DNA from: Anaspis maculata
Lineage: Eukaryota > Arthropoda > Insecta > Coleoptera > Scraptiidae
Length of the DNA stretch: 64,000 nt
Direction: 5' to 3'
Assembly (NCBI GenBank): GCA_949128115.1
Contig: OX421962.1
Span: 64,025,787 to 64,089,786 of the forward strand
The position numbers and the translations under genes were made by a program. Positions 43,423 to 54,527 of this stretch are shown here, in pieces (the stretch's first letter is position 1; each line of letters begins with the position of its first letter). The notes beneath the pieces are model-generated. The model was not told where the DNA came from, searched no databases, and saw only the letters and a program-made list of their open reading frames with translations.

Positions 43423-46400
43423 GATAGTAGAGGAAAATATGAAGCGAAATGTGCTTATTTGAGAAGTTCGTGTGCACGGAAAGGTAAAAAGCTGGGGTGC
43501 ATTTTTTATGGTGTAGTATGGCTTGGGGATGAAGAATCCACTTGTCGTCAAAAAATCGTCCAGTGTGGGGGCGGTATGGGGGCGGTTTTGTGAAAAAACA
43601 GTTTTTTTAAAAAATGTTCTACAGTTTGTCAGCTTTTGGCTGATATCAGCTTGGAACAAATCCGTCAACTGTAAGTTGTCGTAAATAATTTATGAATAAA
43701 AAGGTGATCATTTACTTTGCCATAAGAATACATGTAAAACTTGACTGCCTCGTGCGCAAAGAACGTTGAATATCTCAGTAACGTGTTGAATGACATTTTT
43801 CATTCCACTCCCACTCGATTATCTCCGTAACCACTAGTTCAATCAAAAAAGTTCCTTCTGTAAACCATGTTACCTATTCCATTGCGATTCTTGCGGTTTT
43901 TTCAGATTTGATTTATCTTGAATAGTAACTGAGCTAGGGACGGAATTGTAATGTACTGCATGCAGCGGACAAGTGCAGCGCTGAGGCACTCGCGTACCCC
44001 TGCCACCCGCGCATCCCCGCGAAGGCCATGGTGTATTGAGGCGGGAAATCTGCAGACTTATTATTGTGGCTGATGATCGAAACATTGTGAAAGTGTAGTC
44101 GGTAAATTTGCAATATAAATAAATATATACCCCTTGAATTACGACGTACGTCTTCACATATTATAATAGTCCAGTCAATATAGGTTTTAACCGGAAATAA
44201 ATTCGCAAGTTGACGAAATTTGGTGGATCGATGCAGAATTAAACGTGGAATGATATACTGAAATTCCCAAAAGGCTTGACTTTTTTTTAGGACCGATGAA
44301 AAGCACCATCCTTGAAAATTTTCGTTTCTTTTTTCTGAATAACTTGTAAACTATTACCTTTAGAACACAGCACCAACAAAGCAAATGTAGGCCATTAAAT
44401 TCCCAAGAGATCAGTATAAAACTCATTACTGTTTAGTCAATAGCCTCTGAGATACCGCGTCTACAAAAACGCAGTGAAAATTACTCAAAATATATTTCCG
44501 GATTTTATGTAAAAATATGCATGGTGTCAATTCAGGGGCTGTAACCTGGACAGCGAATGTGCGAATTTCAATGTGTTTTACATGCGGGAAAAGCTAATTC
44601 AACATTCGGTATCACACTTTTGTCTAGAAGTCAAGAAGTCGCCAACTTCAAAATGGTACTTTTCCTCGACCTGTGAAATCGATACTTGATGTCTCGAAGA
44701 ATCCCCAAAAATCGATTTTTTTTGGGCCTCAATTTGCCTCATTTTTCACTTAGGTAGAGCAAAACCATCCAGGGAAAATATGAAGAATTGAATACAGAAA
44801 AAATAACATGTTTCGGAATATTTATCCTATAGTGATGGTTTCTGAGTTGTATGGGTTGAAAGACTAAAACGACCTATTCAGAAAAAAAAAGGTAGTCCGG
44901 ACACTAACTGCTGAATATTGTACTTGCATTTGATGATTGTTTTTAAATTCTTCAGATGTCAATATAACATGTGTGATGTTGTCGTGGAAGAACGGACAAA
45001 AGAACTTGATGGAAATGTATGGAATAATAGAGCTAATAATAATGGTACAAGGTGGGTGATAAATGATGAAAGCAGGATGGTTGACTAAGAGAAAAGGTTA
45101 TTTGAATCAAAGGCGTTGTAAAAATGTTTAAAAGGGAAATCTATACAATCATTTAGGCAATTTTGGAAAGAATTATTAATCATAATCATCTAATCATCAA
45201 AATCATCTCAGAAAATCATAACTTCGTCCTTGGAACTAATTTTGAAATTTTACATGTTTGTAAAAAAGGACGGCTTTTAGATAGTATAGAGGTTCTTGAA
45301 ATTTGTAAAGCAACTAATAATTCTGTCCGAAATTGCCTAAAAGATTGTATAGATTTCTTTTAAACATTTTTACAACGCCTTTGATTTAAATAAGCTTCTT
45401 TCTTTCCATTCAACCATCCTTTCATTGATTCATCACCCACCTTGTACCATTATTATTAGCTCTATTATTATTTCATACGTTTCCATCAAGTTCTTTTGTC
45501 CGTTCTTCCATGACAACATCACAAATGTTATACTGACATCTGAAGAATTTGAAAACAATTCACTCATCATTTACACAAACTTTATCTTCACCATTTATAC
45601 AATGTCGGTGATTCGGTGTGTTATCGTTCACCTTTTATGTACCTACTTGTTTTATGTATTTTATTTTAGACTCCACACTTTGATGAAGAAGGGCCAGAGA
45701 CCTGACCTGCGAAACCGGTCAGAAATAAAAACAATCAATTTGAAGGAAGACTGCGTGCAGATCATTTTATTTATGAAAAAAATCGATTTTTTGCGGATTC
45801 TTCGGGACATCAAGCATCGATTTCAAAGGTAGAGAAAAAGTACCTTTTTGAAGTTGGTGACTTCTAAACAAAAGTGAGATACCGAATGTAGAAAAAACAC
45901 ATTGAAATTCGCACATTCGCTGTCCACGTTACAGCCCCTGAATTGACACTATGCAAATTGTCACATAAAATTCGGAAATATATTTTAAGTAATTTTCACT
46001 GTGTTTTTGCAGACGCGGTATCTCAGAGGCTATTGACTAAACAGTAATGAGTTTTATACTGATCTCTTGGGAATTCAACGGCCTACATTTGCTTTGTTGG
46101 TGCTGCGTTCTAAAGGTAATAGTTTACAAGTTATTCAGAAAAAAGAAACGAAAATTTTCAAGGATGGTGCTTTTCATCGGTCCTAAAAAAAGTCAAGCCT
46201 TTTGGGAATTTCAGTATATCATTCCACGTTTAATTCTGCATCGATCCACCAAATTTCGTCAACTTGCGAATTTATTTCCGGTTAAAACCTATATTGACTG
46301 GACTATTATAATATGTGAAGACGTACGTCGTAATTCAAGGGGTATATATTTATTTATATTGCAAATTTACCGACTACACTTTCACAATGTTTCGATCATC

Positions 46401-47054
46401 AGCCACAATAATAAGTCTGCAGATTTCCCGCCTCAATACACCATGGCCTTCGCGGGGATGCGCGGGTGGCAGGGGTACGCGAGTGCCTCAGCGCTGCACT
46501 TGTCCGCTGCATGCAGTACATTACAATTCCGTCCCTAGCTCAGTTACTATTCAAGATAAATCAAATCTGAAAAAACCGCAAGAATCGCAATGGAATAGGT
46601 AACATGGTTTACAGAAGAAACTTTTTTGATTGAACTAGTGGTTACGGAGATAATCATATACCGAGATAATCGAGTGGGAGTGGAATGAAAAATGTCATTC
46701 AACACGTTACTGAGATATTCAACGTTCTTTGCGCACGAGGCAGTCAAGTTTTACATGTATTCTCATGGCAAAGTAAATGATCACCTTTTTATTCATAAAT
46801 TATTTACGACAACTTACAGTTGACGGATTTGTTCCAAGCTGATATCAGCCAAAAGCTGACAAACTGTAGAACATTTTAAAAAAAAACTGTTTTTTCACAA
46901 AACCGCCCCCATACCGCCCCCACACTGGACGATTTTTTGACGACAAGTGGATTCTTCATCCCCAAGCCATACTACACCATAAAAAATGCACCCCAGCTTT
47001 TTACCTTTCCGTGCACACGAAAGTCACAATAGAGTCTCGTTTTTCCTCTACTAT
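43423..47054. repeat. 3.6-kb composite palindrome (X-Y-Penelope-Y'-X')
   Basis: Outer X arms (43423-44165; 46312-47054) are almost identical; a 95-codon frame on opposite strands (43870-44157 minus; 46315-46602 plus) is residue-for-residue the same. Next come family-Y arms (44168-44935; 45783-46310) related to the 28507-30133 palindrome; the right Y arm lacks about 190 inner bases. Innermost is an inverted repeat (about 44940-45180; 45307-45545) around a loop of about 120 bases inside a Penelope-like fragment. Nested, near-perfect arms suggest recent formation or gene conversion. Confidence 0.85.
45163..45760 (+). pseudogene. Penelope-like retroelement C-terminal fragment and 3' region
   Basis: The frame 45163-45363 reads S-E-N-H-N-F, then N-F-E-I-L-H-V-C-K-K-G-R-L-L-D-S-I-E-V-L-E-I. 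This spacing (H-N-F ... L-H-x-x-x-K-G-x-x-L-x-x-x-E-x-x-E-I) is typical of the end of the GIY-YIG region of Penelope-like elements. The stop at 45363 is followed by about 320 bases and the motif TTTGATGAAGAAGGGCCAGA...GCGAAACCGGTC (about 45678-45718), similar to Penelope termini. Most of the 3' region is also present upstream in inverted orientation. Reverse transcriptase is absent. Confidence 0.5.
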
Positions 47055-48934
47055 GAAGAAAGGAGTTTCACAAAATGTGTGCAGGCAGAATAACAGCTTT
47101 CACATCTGGTTGATCTTCAAAAAGATTTTCTCACGTTATTCCAATCTTCCTTCGACCACACCCAAAGATCAAAATCCATCTTACACCAACTCTGTAACTG
47201 CTTTGACATCAGAAACTGTCAGAAACATCAGGCTTTTTTTTATCAAACACAGTGAGCACCGACCCTGATGTGAGCACAAAAATTAAGCGGCAAGGGGAAA
47301 GACAACGTTGCTTCATATCAGCTGGTATAGCTGACAGAGTATTAACACTGACACTGACTGGCAGCTGTAATAGCTGAAGTGTCTGGGTATTTTTAATTTA
47401 AAAAAACGTAAAAACAAAATTCCAAGGCCTGCTTTGTTGCAAATAAAAGCTGAATGCATAATACTCGTTGGCGAGTTAATACACGTTGACGGCAAAAAAT
47501 CAATGGTCAAAAATCGGATAATCCCAATAAAGTCTACCTACCTACATCACCTGCAAATTTCATTCAAATCGGGCCAATTTCAAAAAAATTCAAAATAGTG
47601 GATCAAAGATGGCGGTCAAGTGACAAAAACCGTTAGTCAGTTTTACATGCTGCATGCTGGACACAAATGCTATCGATCACTTCAAGAGACATATTCAAAT
47701 AGGCGAATCAAAAATGGGGGAAAAGTAACAAAAAACGATGATCAGCGTTTACACCACATCGATATCTCCTTTTCTTGATAGAAGAAATATCCCGGGTACC
47801 GACAGACGGAAATTCGGCTGAAAATTGGTTGTGTCACCCCAAAACTTTCTCGACGAATAGCAAGGAACGGATGGCAATTTTTGCACAAGACGTTTATTCT
47901 CCATAATAATTGAAATATTTCCCGGGAATATCTGAATTTTCCGAAAAAACCTTGAAGCTTTTTCCTAATAATCTTTCTGTGAACATCGTCAATTGGGGCT
48001 TCATTTTAAGCTTTCATCGTTGTTATTGTGAGTGTACCAACAAGCCAGTTTTGTCACCCTGACTACTAGGGGTGCCGACCCCTCGCGATGATGGGAGGTC
48101 GTTAAAAATCCCTACCCTGTGTTGAAACACACAGGGGTTGGGCAAAATTTCCGGTATGGTGGAGGAGAGCATTCACCGGCGTCGGTGTTAGGCCTCGTTG
48201 CGGGAATAGTTCGACGTTGAATAAACGAAAGAAAATATGATAATTTTGGCCAAGCGATGGCGAGTGCCGGTTGAACGACATAACTATGTCGACTCATAAA
48301 AACAGCATAAAAACTGTTGAGTAGGTAACTTCCATACGCCGGGGTTTCGACTCTCTAGCGGTATGATACATGCGTGTTAGGGTTATTTTGTTCTTACCAA
48401 ATAGATAAATGCCCTGCGTGAGAGAAATCGTATATTCTCAATGGCGGAGTGGAAGGGTGTCCAACGTGTGCAAAAGACCACATCGTTTTTCGTCTTTACG
48501 ATCGTCATCGATCGTAGCCTTGGGGGGTCCACAGACCTTCTGCTAGAGTACTCGGAATACAAGAGGGATCTGTGGGCAGAGCCTAACTGCGCGAACTAAG
48601 TTCATCTAGTGGTGCACCTAGATTTGCTGTGGGATTTTAGGTTTGCCTGTGACCTGGTAATGGTCCACCACTCCAGCTACTGACGGTGTTGCTTCCCTTA
48701 TTTCAACACACGGACTCGTCCAAAACGATTTTTGTTTTTCTGTTCAGTCCCGCCCACAGGTCCCTGTAGTGTGCTGTCAGCTGTCAACTCTACCATAATC
48801 AACAACAAACTATTATACATAAATTATTTTTCAAACAACGGAGAGGTGCATCGAAGCAAGCAAGTTGTTTAAATATTGACCCGCGCAGAGCCGCTACGCC
48901 ACTGCTTATTCAGCTGTCAAGGTGAAGATTCACT
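47055..48934. other. Unassigned DNA with a GC-richer block
   Basis: 48050-48700 is richer in GC than its surroundings and contains GGCCAAGCGATGGCGAGTGC and ATAGATAAATGCCCT, loosely like the hairpin repeat of 0.6-1.1 kb. It might be the 5' region of a retroelement, but no protein fragment supports this. Nothing else recognised. Confidence 0.35.
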
Positions 48935-49155
48935 ATCTGGCGGTTTTCTCATATTTTGGCGGCACAACATGAAAATTCAATATCGTCCAGACCTGCCTTG
49001 AGAGTGGTAGCTATATGTACTCGTATAAGCGAAAAAAACAGTAAGCTGTCTGGTTTGAGAGCAGTTTCAATTACCTACACCATCGGACACCGTCCACCGA
49101 ATGAACAAAGCGGCTGCAATAGCGATTTTCAGTGAGAAAATGCGCTAAAATAAAA
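48935..49155 (-). mobile_element. Helentron-like repeat head, truncated, minus strand
   Basis: Read on the minus strand it starts TTTTAGCGCATTTTCTCACT, GAAAATCGCTATTGCAGCCG and CTTTGTTCATTCGG. It later has GTGCCGCCAAAATATGAGAA followed by AACCGCC. This is the head of the family at 23700 and 55675 without the tandem array, and the (GTCC)n run is missing. Confidence 0.65.
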
Positions 49156-49176
49156 ATATATTTGATGGAGTAAATC

Positions 49177-49482
49177 ATGAGTAAATCGGAGAGTAAAATA
49201 TTATACGATCCGTCATATTGGCACCTAAAGTATATTTATTATCAGAGGCAATTATTATATTCGTCAGCGGCAGAAAATTTCGCTGCCTTAAAAATATGTC
49301 AGAAATTTAATCAAGTTGTTTACAAAACACGCAACAGTTCTAGCAAGCATTTTAGCCGAAATTTTGTGGAAATATGCGAAAAAAATTACGAGCTGAGAAT
49401 TTATTTGTACACAGAAGCCGAAGGTCCATCACAAATCCAGAAGCGGTTCAAACGTTATTTAGAAAAACTTTTTTTTTCATGA
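49177..49482 (+). CDS. Unrecognised 101-codon ORF
   Basis: The frame from ATG 49177 starts M-S-K-S-E-S-K-I-L-Y and is rich in Lys, Tyr, Phe and Ser, with C-x-K-F-N and C-E-K-N-Y stretches. No domain, signal peptide or membrane span is recognised. It begins 22 bases beyond a Helentron-like fragment, so it could be captured or flanking sequence. It could also be chance in AT-rich DNA. Confidence 0.15.
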   Translation: MSKSESKILYDPSYWHLKYIYYQRQLLYSSAAENFAALKICQKFNQVVYKTRNSSSKHFSRNFVEICEKNYELRIYLYTEAEGPSQIQKRFKRYLEKLFFS

Positions 49483-51020
49483 AATTTGGGAGCCTGTAAC
49501 CTCATCATCTCGCTTATCATTTTGCATTTTAGATATACAGGGTTATTCAGAAACACCCTGCCAAACGAAAACCTTAGATTCATTGACTGAAACGATGACC
49601 GTTGGTATTAATTTTCCTCGATCTAACTCGTAGGTATTGTTACGGAGACTGAGCCCTCCAAAGTTGAGCAACCGAGAACAGTTTTCAATTTATACAGGAT
49701 GTCCTAGCTTACCCCTATAATTCATAACGATGAATTGACCATCAAAAATGAAGCTGACTTGACCCTAAAACATGTCTCTTGAACGATCAATAACAGAGAT
49801 TATTCCTTCAACCTTCAAAGCTCGACTTTTTTTTTTTTTTTTTTTTTCAATATTTAATAAACGGGTTGAGGTATTCGACTGAAACTCATCAGAGATTTGT
49901 TTTGGATCATCATTTATACTGATAAGAATTTCACTCAAATCCAAGCAGTGGTTCCAAAGTTAGGGACTGAAAAGTCATGGAAAAAGTCGCATTTAAAAAA
50001 AAAAATTAAAATAAGTCCTTTGTTGATTTTGTGACCCTATAGTTGCATCAAGTTTTTTACGAGATTCGACTTTTTTATGGCCCCTCAGGCCTTTTCAACT
50101 TTGAATTTTTGCCAGACACCTCAACCGACACCAAACAGATGCCATTTGTGGATTATTGAAAAAAAGCAATAGCAAAGTTAAACTATGAAGGGCTGTATCT
50201 CCGTTGAGCATCTGAGAGGCATAAATCATACCGCATACATCACATTATACCTATTGACGTATAGTTCCAATAAATTGAAGCATCAGGAGCATCGAATTAA
50301 AATTGGATTTTATGTGTTTTTCCCTTGAAAATGTGTTACATTACTTGTCTGTCTAATAATTTTTCGATAAAATTCATGTCATTCCAAAGCGTTGACTATA
50401 GCAGGACCAAAATGACTGCTTCTAACAAGATAAGACTTCAACACGATATAATTTGAAAAACTGTTATGATTTGCGGGCCTCAAAGTAGTAGCAACGATAT
50501 TTTGTGTTATTTCGCAGCTGCGGATGGCTCCTGAGGTCGCCTGCCACACTAAAATCGTTGGCGCCAACTCTGAAATTGTCAAGTTGAGACTCAATTCTCA
50601 ATAACGTAAATTCGGAAGCCCTTTGCTTTATCACAAAATGTATAGCTTAGGGTAATTCTGGCGCTAATCCACCGGACTACAAGGAAGAAAGAACTTGAGT
50701 CTTACAACCTATTCTCAGTTGAAAGTGTTGAAGCCAGTATAACAGAGCGAATTATAAGTATAGTACGTTCAACCCTAGTGTGATTCTAGTAGGCCGGGAG
50801 CCTTGCCACGCAATGCAGTTGGAAATGAGAAATTTAGCAAATCATAGCTCACTACAGTCACACAAGGGTTGAACGTAATATAACAGTGTTCCTCACGAGT
50901 CCTAACAACGCAATCCTAACACTGTACCTCGTACATACAGCGTATTCAACTTTTCATTACGACGATTCCGGTGAAAATTGGACGCTTTGACGGATTCTAC
51001 TTCTCTAATACATATAACAA
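49483..51020. other. Unassigned DNA with one MITE
   Basis: A TACAGGGTTATTCAGAAACA tip near 49538 resembles the palindrome termini but no partner arm was found nearby. A T-run of about 20 bases lies near 49828-49848. The only element placed is the MITE at 50763-50880. Confidence 0.4.
50763..50880. mobile_element. MITE, same family as 7624-7735
   Basis: GTACGTTCAACCCTAGTGTG at the left pairs with CACACAAGGGTTGAACGTAA at the right. The inner block AATCATAGCTCACT is shared with the intron 1 copy. TATA lies just outside both ends, so a TA or TATA target duplication is possible. Confidence 0.65.
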
Positions 51021-51734
51021 ATGATAATTCTACTGCATTATTTCTGCCACTGGCTGCCTTCTCGAATTCGATTGAAACACGGGAAACGGGAAAGTTATGC
51101 CCTTTGCCTTCCACGTGAGTGCATCATGCAAATACCTGTCCATACCTATCACGGCATTCTCTTTTACAAAGCAAGGACAAGAAGTTACCGGGCGATGCGA
51201 GTGAAAGACCTAGACGCGTTTTACCTCTTAGTTTGCCTACTTCGGAAATCGAAAATCGAAGATCTGTTTGTTCGGTCGTGCAGGGTAAAGGAACGAAATA
51301 AATTGTTTCTCGATACTGCCCCTAACACTGGGCATATTGACCGACAAACATCGCGTTTCTGCTGTCTTGCCCATCACTATTTGCATAAGTTAGCAGTTAG
51401 ACTACAGAGTGGGTTGCCTTTGGTTGTCATCAATATACCCGAAAATCAGTTTGGGGGAAATATATCGTGGCACCGCAAGACATTACCCACCTACTTTCAT
51501 CCAACGAGATGCTTTGGAAAGGTTTTATTTCTATGGCTGCAGTCAGAATTTATGGAAAGGAATATTTACGAGGCCAGTCTAGAATCGAAAACGCGTGCAC
51601 TTTATTATGTTGGAAATAAGTTGGGTATATCTTTTTATTTTATAAGTTTGTTTAGACCGAACTCTCATTTAAGGTTCTTATTCCGAAAGACTTTGACACC
51701 ATCACCAAAAAGTATAGAATCGAAAAATATCTAG
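51021..51734 (+). CDS. Unrecognised 237-codon ORF
   Basis: This open frame from ATG 51021 to TAG 51732-51734 is long for AT-rich noncoding DNA. The product would be basic, with many Arg, Lys, Leu and Phe residues and about eight scattered Cys, no signal peptide, no clear membrane span and no motif I recognise. No inverted or direct repeat partner was found in this window. It could be a lineage-specific gene, part of an exon in a larger gene, a remnant of an unknown transposon, or chance. Splice signals were not evaluated with confidence. Confidence 0.25.
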   Translation: MIILLHYFCHWLPSRIRLKHGKRESYALCLPRECIMQIPVHTYHGILFYKARTRSYRAMRVKDLDAFYLLVCLLRKSKIEDLFVRSCRVKERNKLFLDTAPNTGHIDRQTSRFCCLAHHYLHKLAVRLQSGLPLVVINIPENQFGGNISWHRKTLPTYFHPTRCFGKVLFLWLQSEFMERNIYEASLESKTRALYYVGNKLGISFYFISLFRPNSHLRFLFRKTLTPSPKSIESKNI

Positions 51735-52497
51735 TTGAATCAACTCCATCTTCGACGTAGACAAAGCTCAATCGTAAGATGCTGGGTTCCGACCAACCAG
51801 GTCCAGCTCTTTGTTCTCTTCTCCGATCTCTGATGTCGTAACTCAATCATCCGAAGGGTTCAAAGAGCAAGGTGTGGAGGACTCGTATTACGACCTCGGG
51901 TATAGGTAATGCAGAGTAGTAATAGCACGACTGTTCAGGTTGACTTTAGTATATTGAATGAATTGCAATAATGATGCTTTATAATACGTAAACTATTCTA
52001 CCCCTTCTCTGAGCTAAGCCTGAACCCTACAAAGGAATCCTCTCCGAGGTATCATTTCTAGTACTCAGGATTTCTAAATCAACTCCTAAAGGGAGATCAG
52101 AACGCATCACCACGGAGCTATGATAAGTCAACTCCCAAAAAGGAATCGCAACTCAGCCAATAACAAGGCCTTCCCCACTCCCCAGAGGTACTCAGCAATG
52201 TAGGTAGTCTGAGGTAACTCAGTCTTCGAACAAACACTAATTGATGATTCGGACTAAAACTCAAAATAAATAAATAATAAATATATAAATAAACGTTATT
52301 GTCTCTATCAAAATGCCTTACACCTTTCTCTTTCTGTTCTGAATTACAAAATAAATAAAATGTCATCAAAACAAATGAACTAATATTGGAAGTAGAAAAG
52401 AAAAAATGTAACTTGAATAATAATAAACAAATAATGGAAAATCCCACAAAGTTCAAAATTGTGCGCGGGTTTATTTCTTGTGATAAAGGCTAGTTGT
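51735..52497. other. Unassigned DNA
   Basis: No gene or repeat recognised. AT-rich tail with an AAATAAATAAATAATAAATA run near 52265. Confidence 0.35.
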
Positions 52498-53091
52498 ACA
52501 GGGTGTCTCAAAAGTATCGCATTCAGAGTCCAAAGCAATGTATGGAATCGCCTCAAAAACACGAAAAAAATATATTTTTTTACTGACGTTCGCCTCCATT
52601 TTCGTTATTCAAAGTGATTTTGGGGAATTGTTTGCGCTAAACTAATCAGTAAAAATTATCAACCACGAGGTACGCACTGAACTTCGATTTGATATACAGG
52701 GTGGCTAATAAATCTCAAAAATTGATTTTCCGTCAAAAACGCCATTAATCTTTATTACATTGAAACGAGAAGAATCATATCTTGTTCTAAATTATTTTAG
52801 GTACCAATGGAATATCTTACAGACATTAGTGGAGTGAACTGGATTTTTGGGAATCACGACTCACCCTGTATCGTGAACAGAAAGTTCAGTACACACCCAC
52901 CGGTTGATATTTCAACTGATTAATGATCAGTGTGTCACAAACAGTTTCCCAAAATCACTTTGAACACCGAAAATAGGGGAAGGCAAAGTCCCACCCCGTT
53001 ATTATTTGTTTCCGAATATTTTTCTCGTGTACTTGAGTGGATTCCATATACTGCTCTGGACTCGGGATGCGATACTTTTGAGACACTCTGA
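52498..53091. repeat. Palindrome of about 590 bp with TACAGGGTGT tip
   Basis: The left tip ACAGGGTGTCTCAAAAGTAT followed by CGCATTCAGAGTCCA mirrors GGACTCGGGATGCGATACTT followed by TTGAGACACTCTG. A second inner step, TACAGGGTGGC at about 52694, faces ACTCACCCTGTA at about 52860. The arms are diverged. A solo tip of the same arm is in intron 3 of the ZP-N gene. Confidence 0.75.
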
Positions 53092-53177
53092 CACCAGTGA
53101 CATCCTGTATAAAAGGGACCAGAAGAAGTTACAGTTTTCATGTGGAAGTATAATTCATAGATCCATCTTTGTGTTAT

Positions 53178-54527
53178 ACACACATCAAAAGAATCTAGGG
53201 GACAAGCAAATTCAAACGATTTCTAAAATCATCATAACTTCTGATTCCCGTAAGCGAGTTCATATCGGTCTTCAGTGTTCGATAGCCTAATCTTTCGCTT
53301 TCATGCCTTGATCACGTCAAATACGGACAGTGTTTAATAGGGTTGCTACAGGGTGATCAATGGAACAGTGTAAAATTGCCAAAAGTTCAGTAGGAGCGCG
53401 ATTTCTCAAAAAAATATTTTATGCATTCCAATAGCACAGTTATGAAGATCGGTGCTTTAGTACCTTTTTTTTTGCGGTGGGCGGGTATTCGTGTAGTCAC
53501 TGGCAGTACCTCCTTAGCGCCGCCTTAGTACTCTAAGCGCGACGCCGGGTGATTTACACACCACCCACCATTTTATGGATGCATCAACAGCGAGGTTATT
53601 AGCACCCTTTTTTTTGGTGTACTTCTCGTTTCACAGTTTTTCCCTTGACGTGACTGCACGGTGGTACACGCCAAGGTACTAAAGAGCGCATGAAAATTTT
53701 CACCTGGCTCGAGCCGGATTCGAACCCACGATCTCTGGAATTGCTTCCAAAGACGGAGTCCGCCGCGCTACCGGCCGGGTTAGTAACGTTTTTGAATTTA
53801 GAAAATCGAAGGTGAATTGCCAAAGATATTGATCATTTTGTGCCGCCATGTTGAGGTTCCAAGAAAGAAAGAAAGTTATCCGATTTCATTGAAACTTGGA
53901 ATACACTCATGTCTGGTTCAAGTAATTGGAATTTCAAAGTCAAATGTCACTTTTGATCACTTTCGAGCCGCTATATTGAACTTTTCACATAAATGATTCA
54001 ATTTGAATGAAACTTGAAACAAACTAGAATTGAATCATTCACATGAAAGTTTTATGTGACGGCTTGAAAGTGACCGAGAAAGACATTTGACCTTGGAATT
54101 CCAATTACTAAAACCAGACATGAGTGTAATCCAAGTTTCAATGAAATCGGATCACTTTCTTGGAAGTTCAACATGGCGGCACAAAATGATCAATATTTTT
54201 GGCCATTTACCTTCGATTTTCAAAATTCAAAAACGCTACTTGAGCTGAAATACCAGTTTTCATAACTGTGCTATGAAAATGCATAGAAATTGTTTTTGAA
54301 AAATCGCGCTCGTGTTGAACTTTCGGCATTTTACACTGTTCCATTGATCACCCTGTAGAAACTTTTCAAAACATTGTTCGTATTAGACGTGATCAAGACA
54401 TGAAAACGGAAGATGGGCTATCGAACACTGAAAACAGATATGGAATCGCTGACGGCAATCAAAAATTATGATGATTTTAGAAATCGTTTGAATTTGCTTG
54501 TCCCCTAGATTCTTTTGATGTGTGTAT
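53178..54527. repeat. 1.35-kb stepped palindrome with a SINE in its left arm
   Basis: Outer arms: ACACATCAAAAGAATCTAGG followed by GGACAAGCAAATTCAAACGA, and the inverted match ending at 54527. Inner step: CTACAGGGTGATCAATGGAA (about 53348) against TTCCATTGATCACCCTGTAG (about 54339-54358). The centre is near 54010 (AAATGATTCAATTTGAATGA..). Arms carry GCCGCCATGTTGA and its complement. The left arm is longer by the SINE at 53461-53790. Confidence 0.8.
53461..53790 (-). mobile_element. tRNA-derived SINE, near full length
   Basis: On the minus strand the tRNA-like head is at about 53785-53695: box A GGTAGCGCGGCGGA and box B GGTTCGAATCC. The body follows with GCGCTCTTTAGTACCTTGGC and GTACCACCGTGCAGTCACGT, and an A-tail lies at the low-coordinate end (53463-53475). 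TTAGTA occurs at both ends (about 53457-53462 and 53783-53788), a plausible target duplication. The opposite palindrome arm (about 54225-54245) lacks the insert, so it gives the empty site. Confidence 0.8.

Noticed and set aside
43870..44157. 95-codon ORF with an identical partner at 46315-46602
   Set aside because: The two are mirror images in palindrome arms; no domain is recognisable and identity only reflects arm identity.
48050..48700. 5' region of a non-LTR retrotransposon
   Set aside because: GC-rich composition alone; no protein fragment or terminus supports it.
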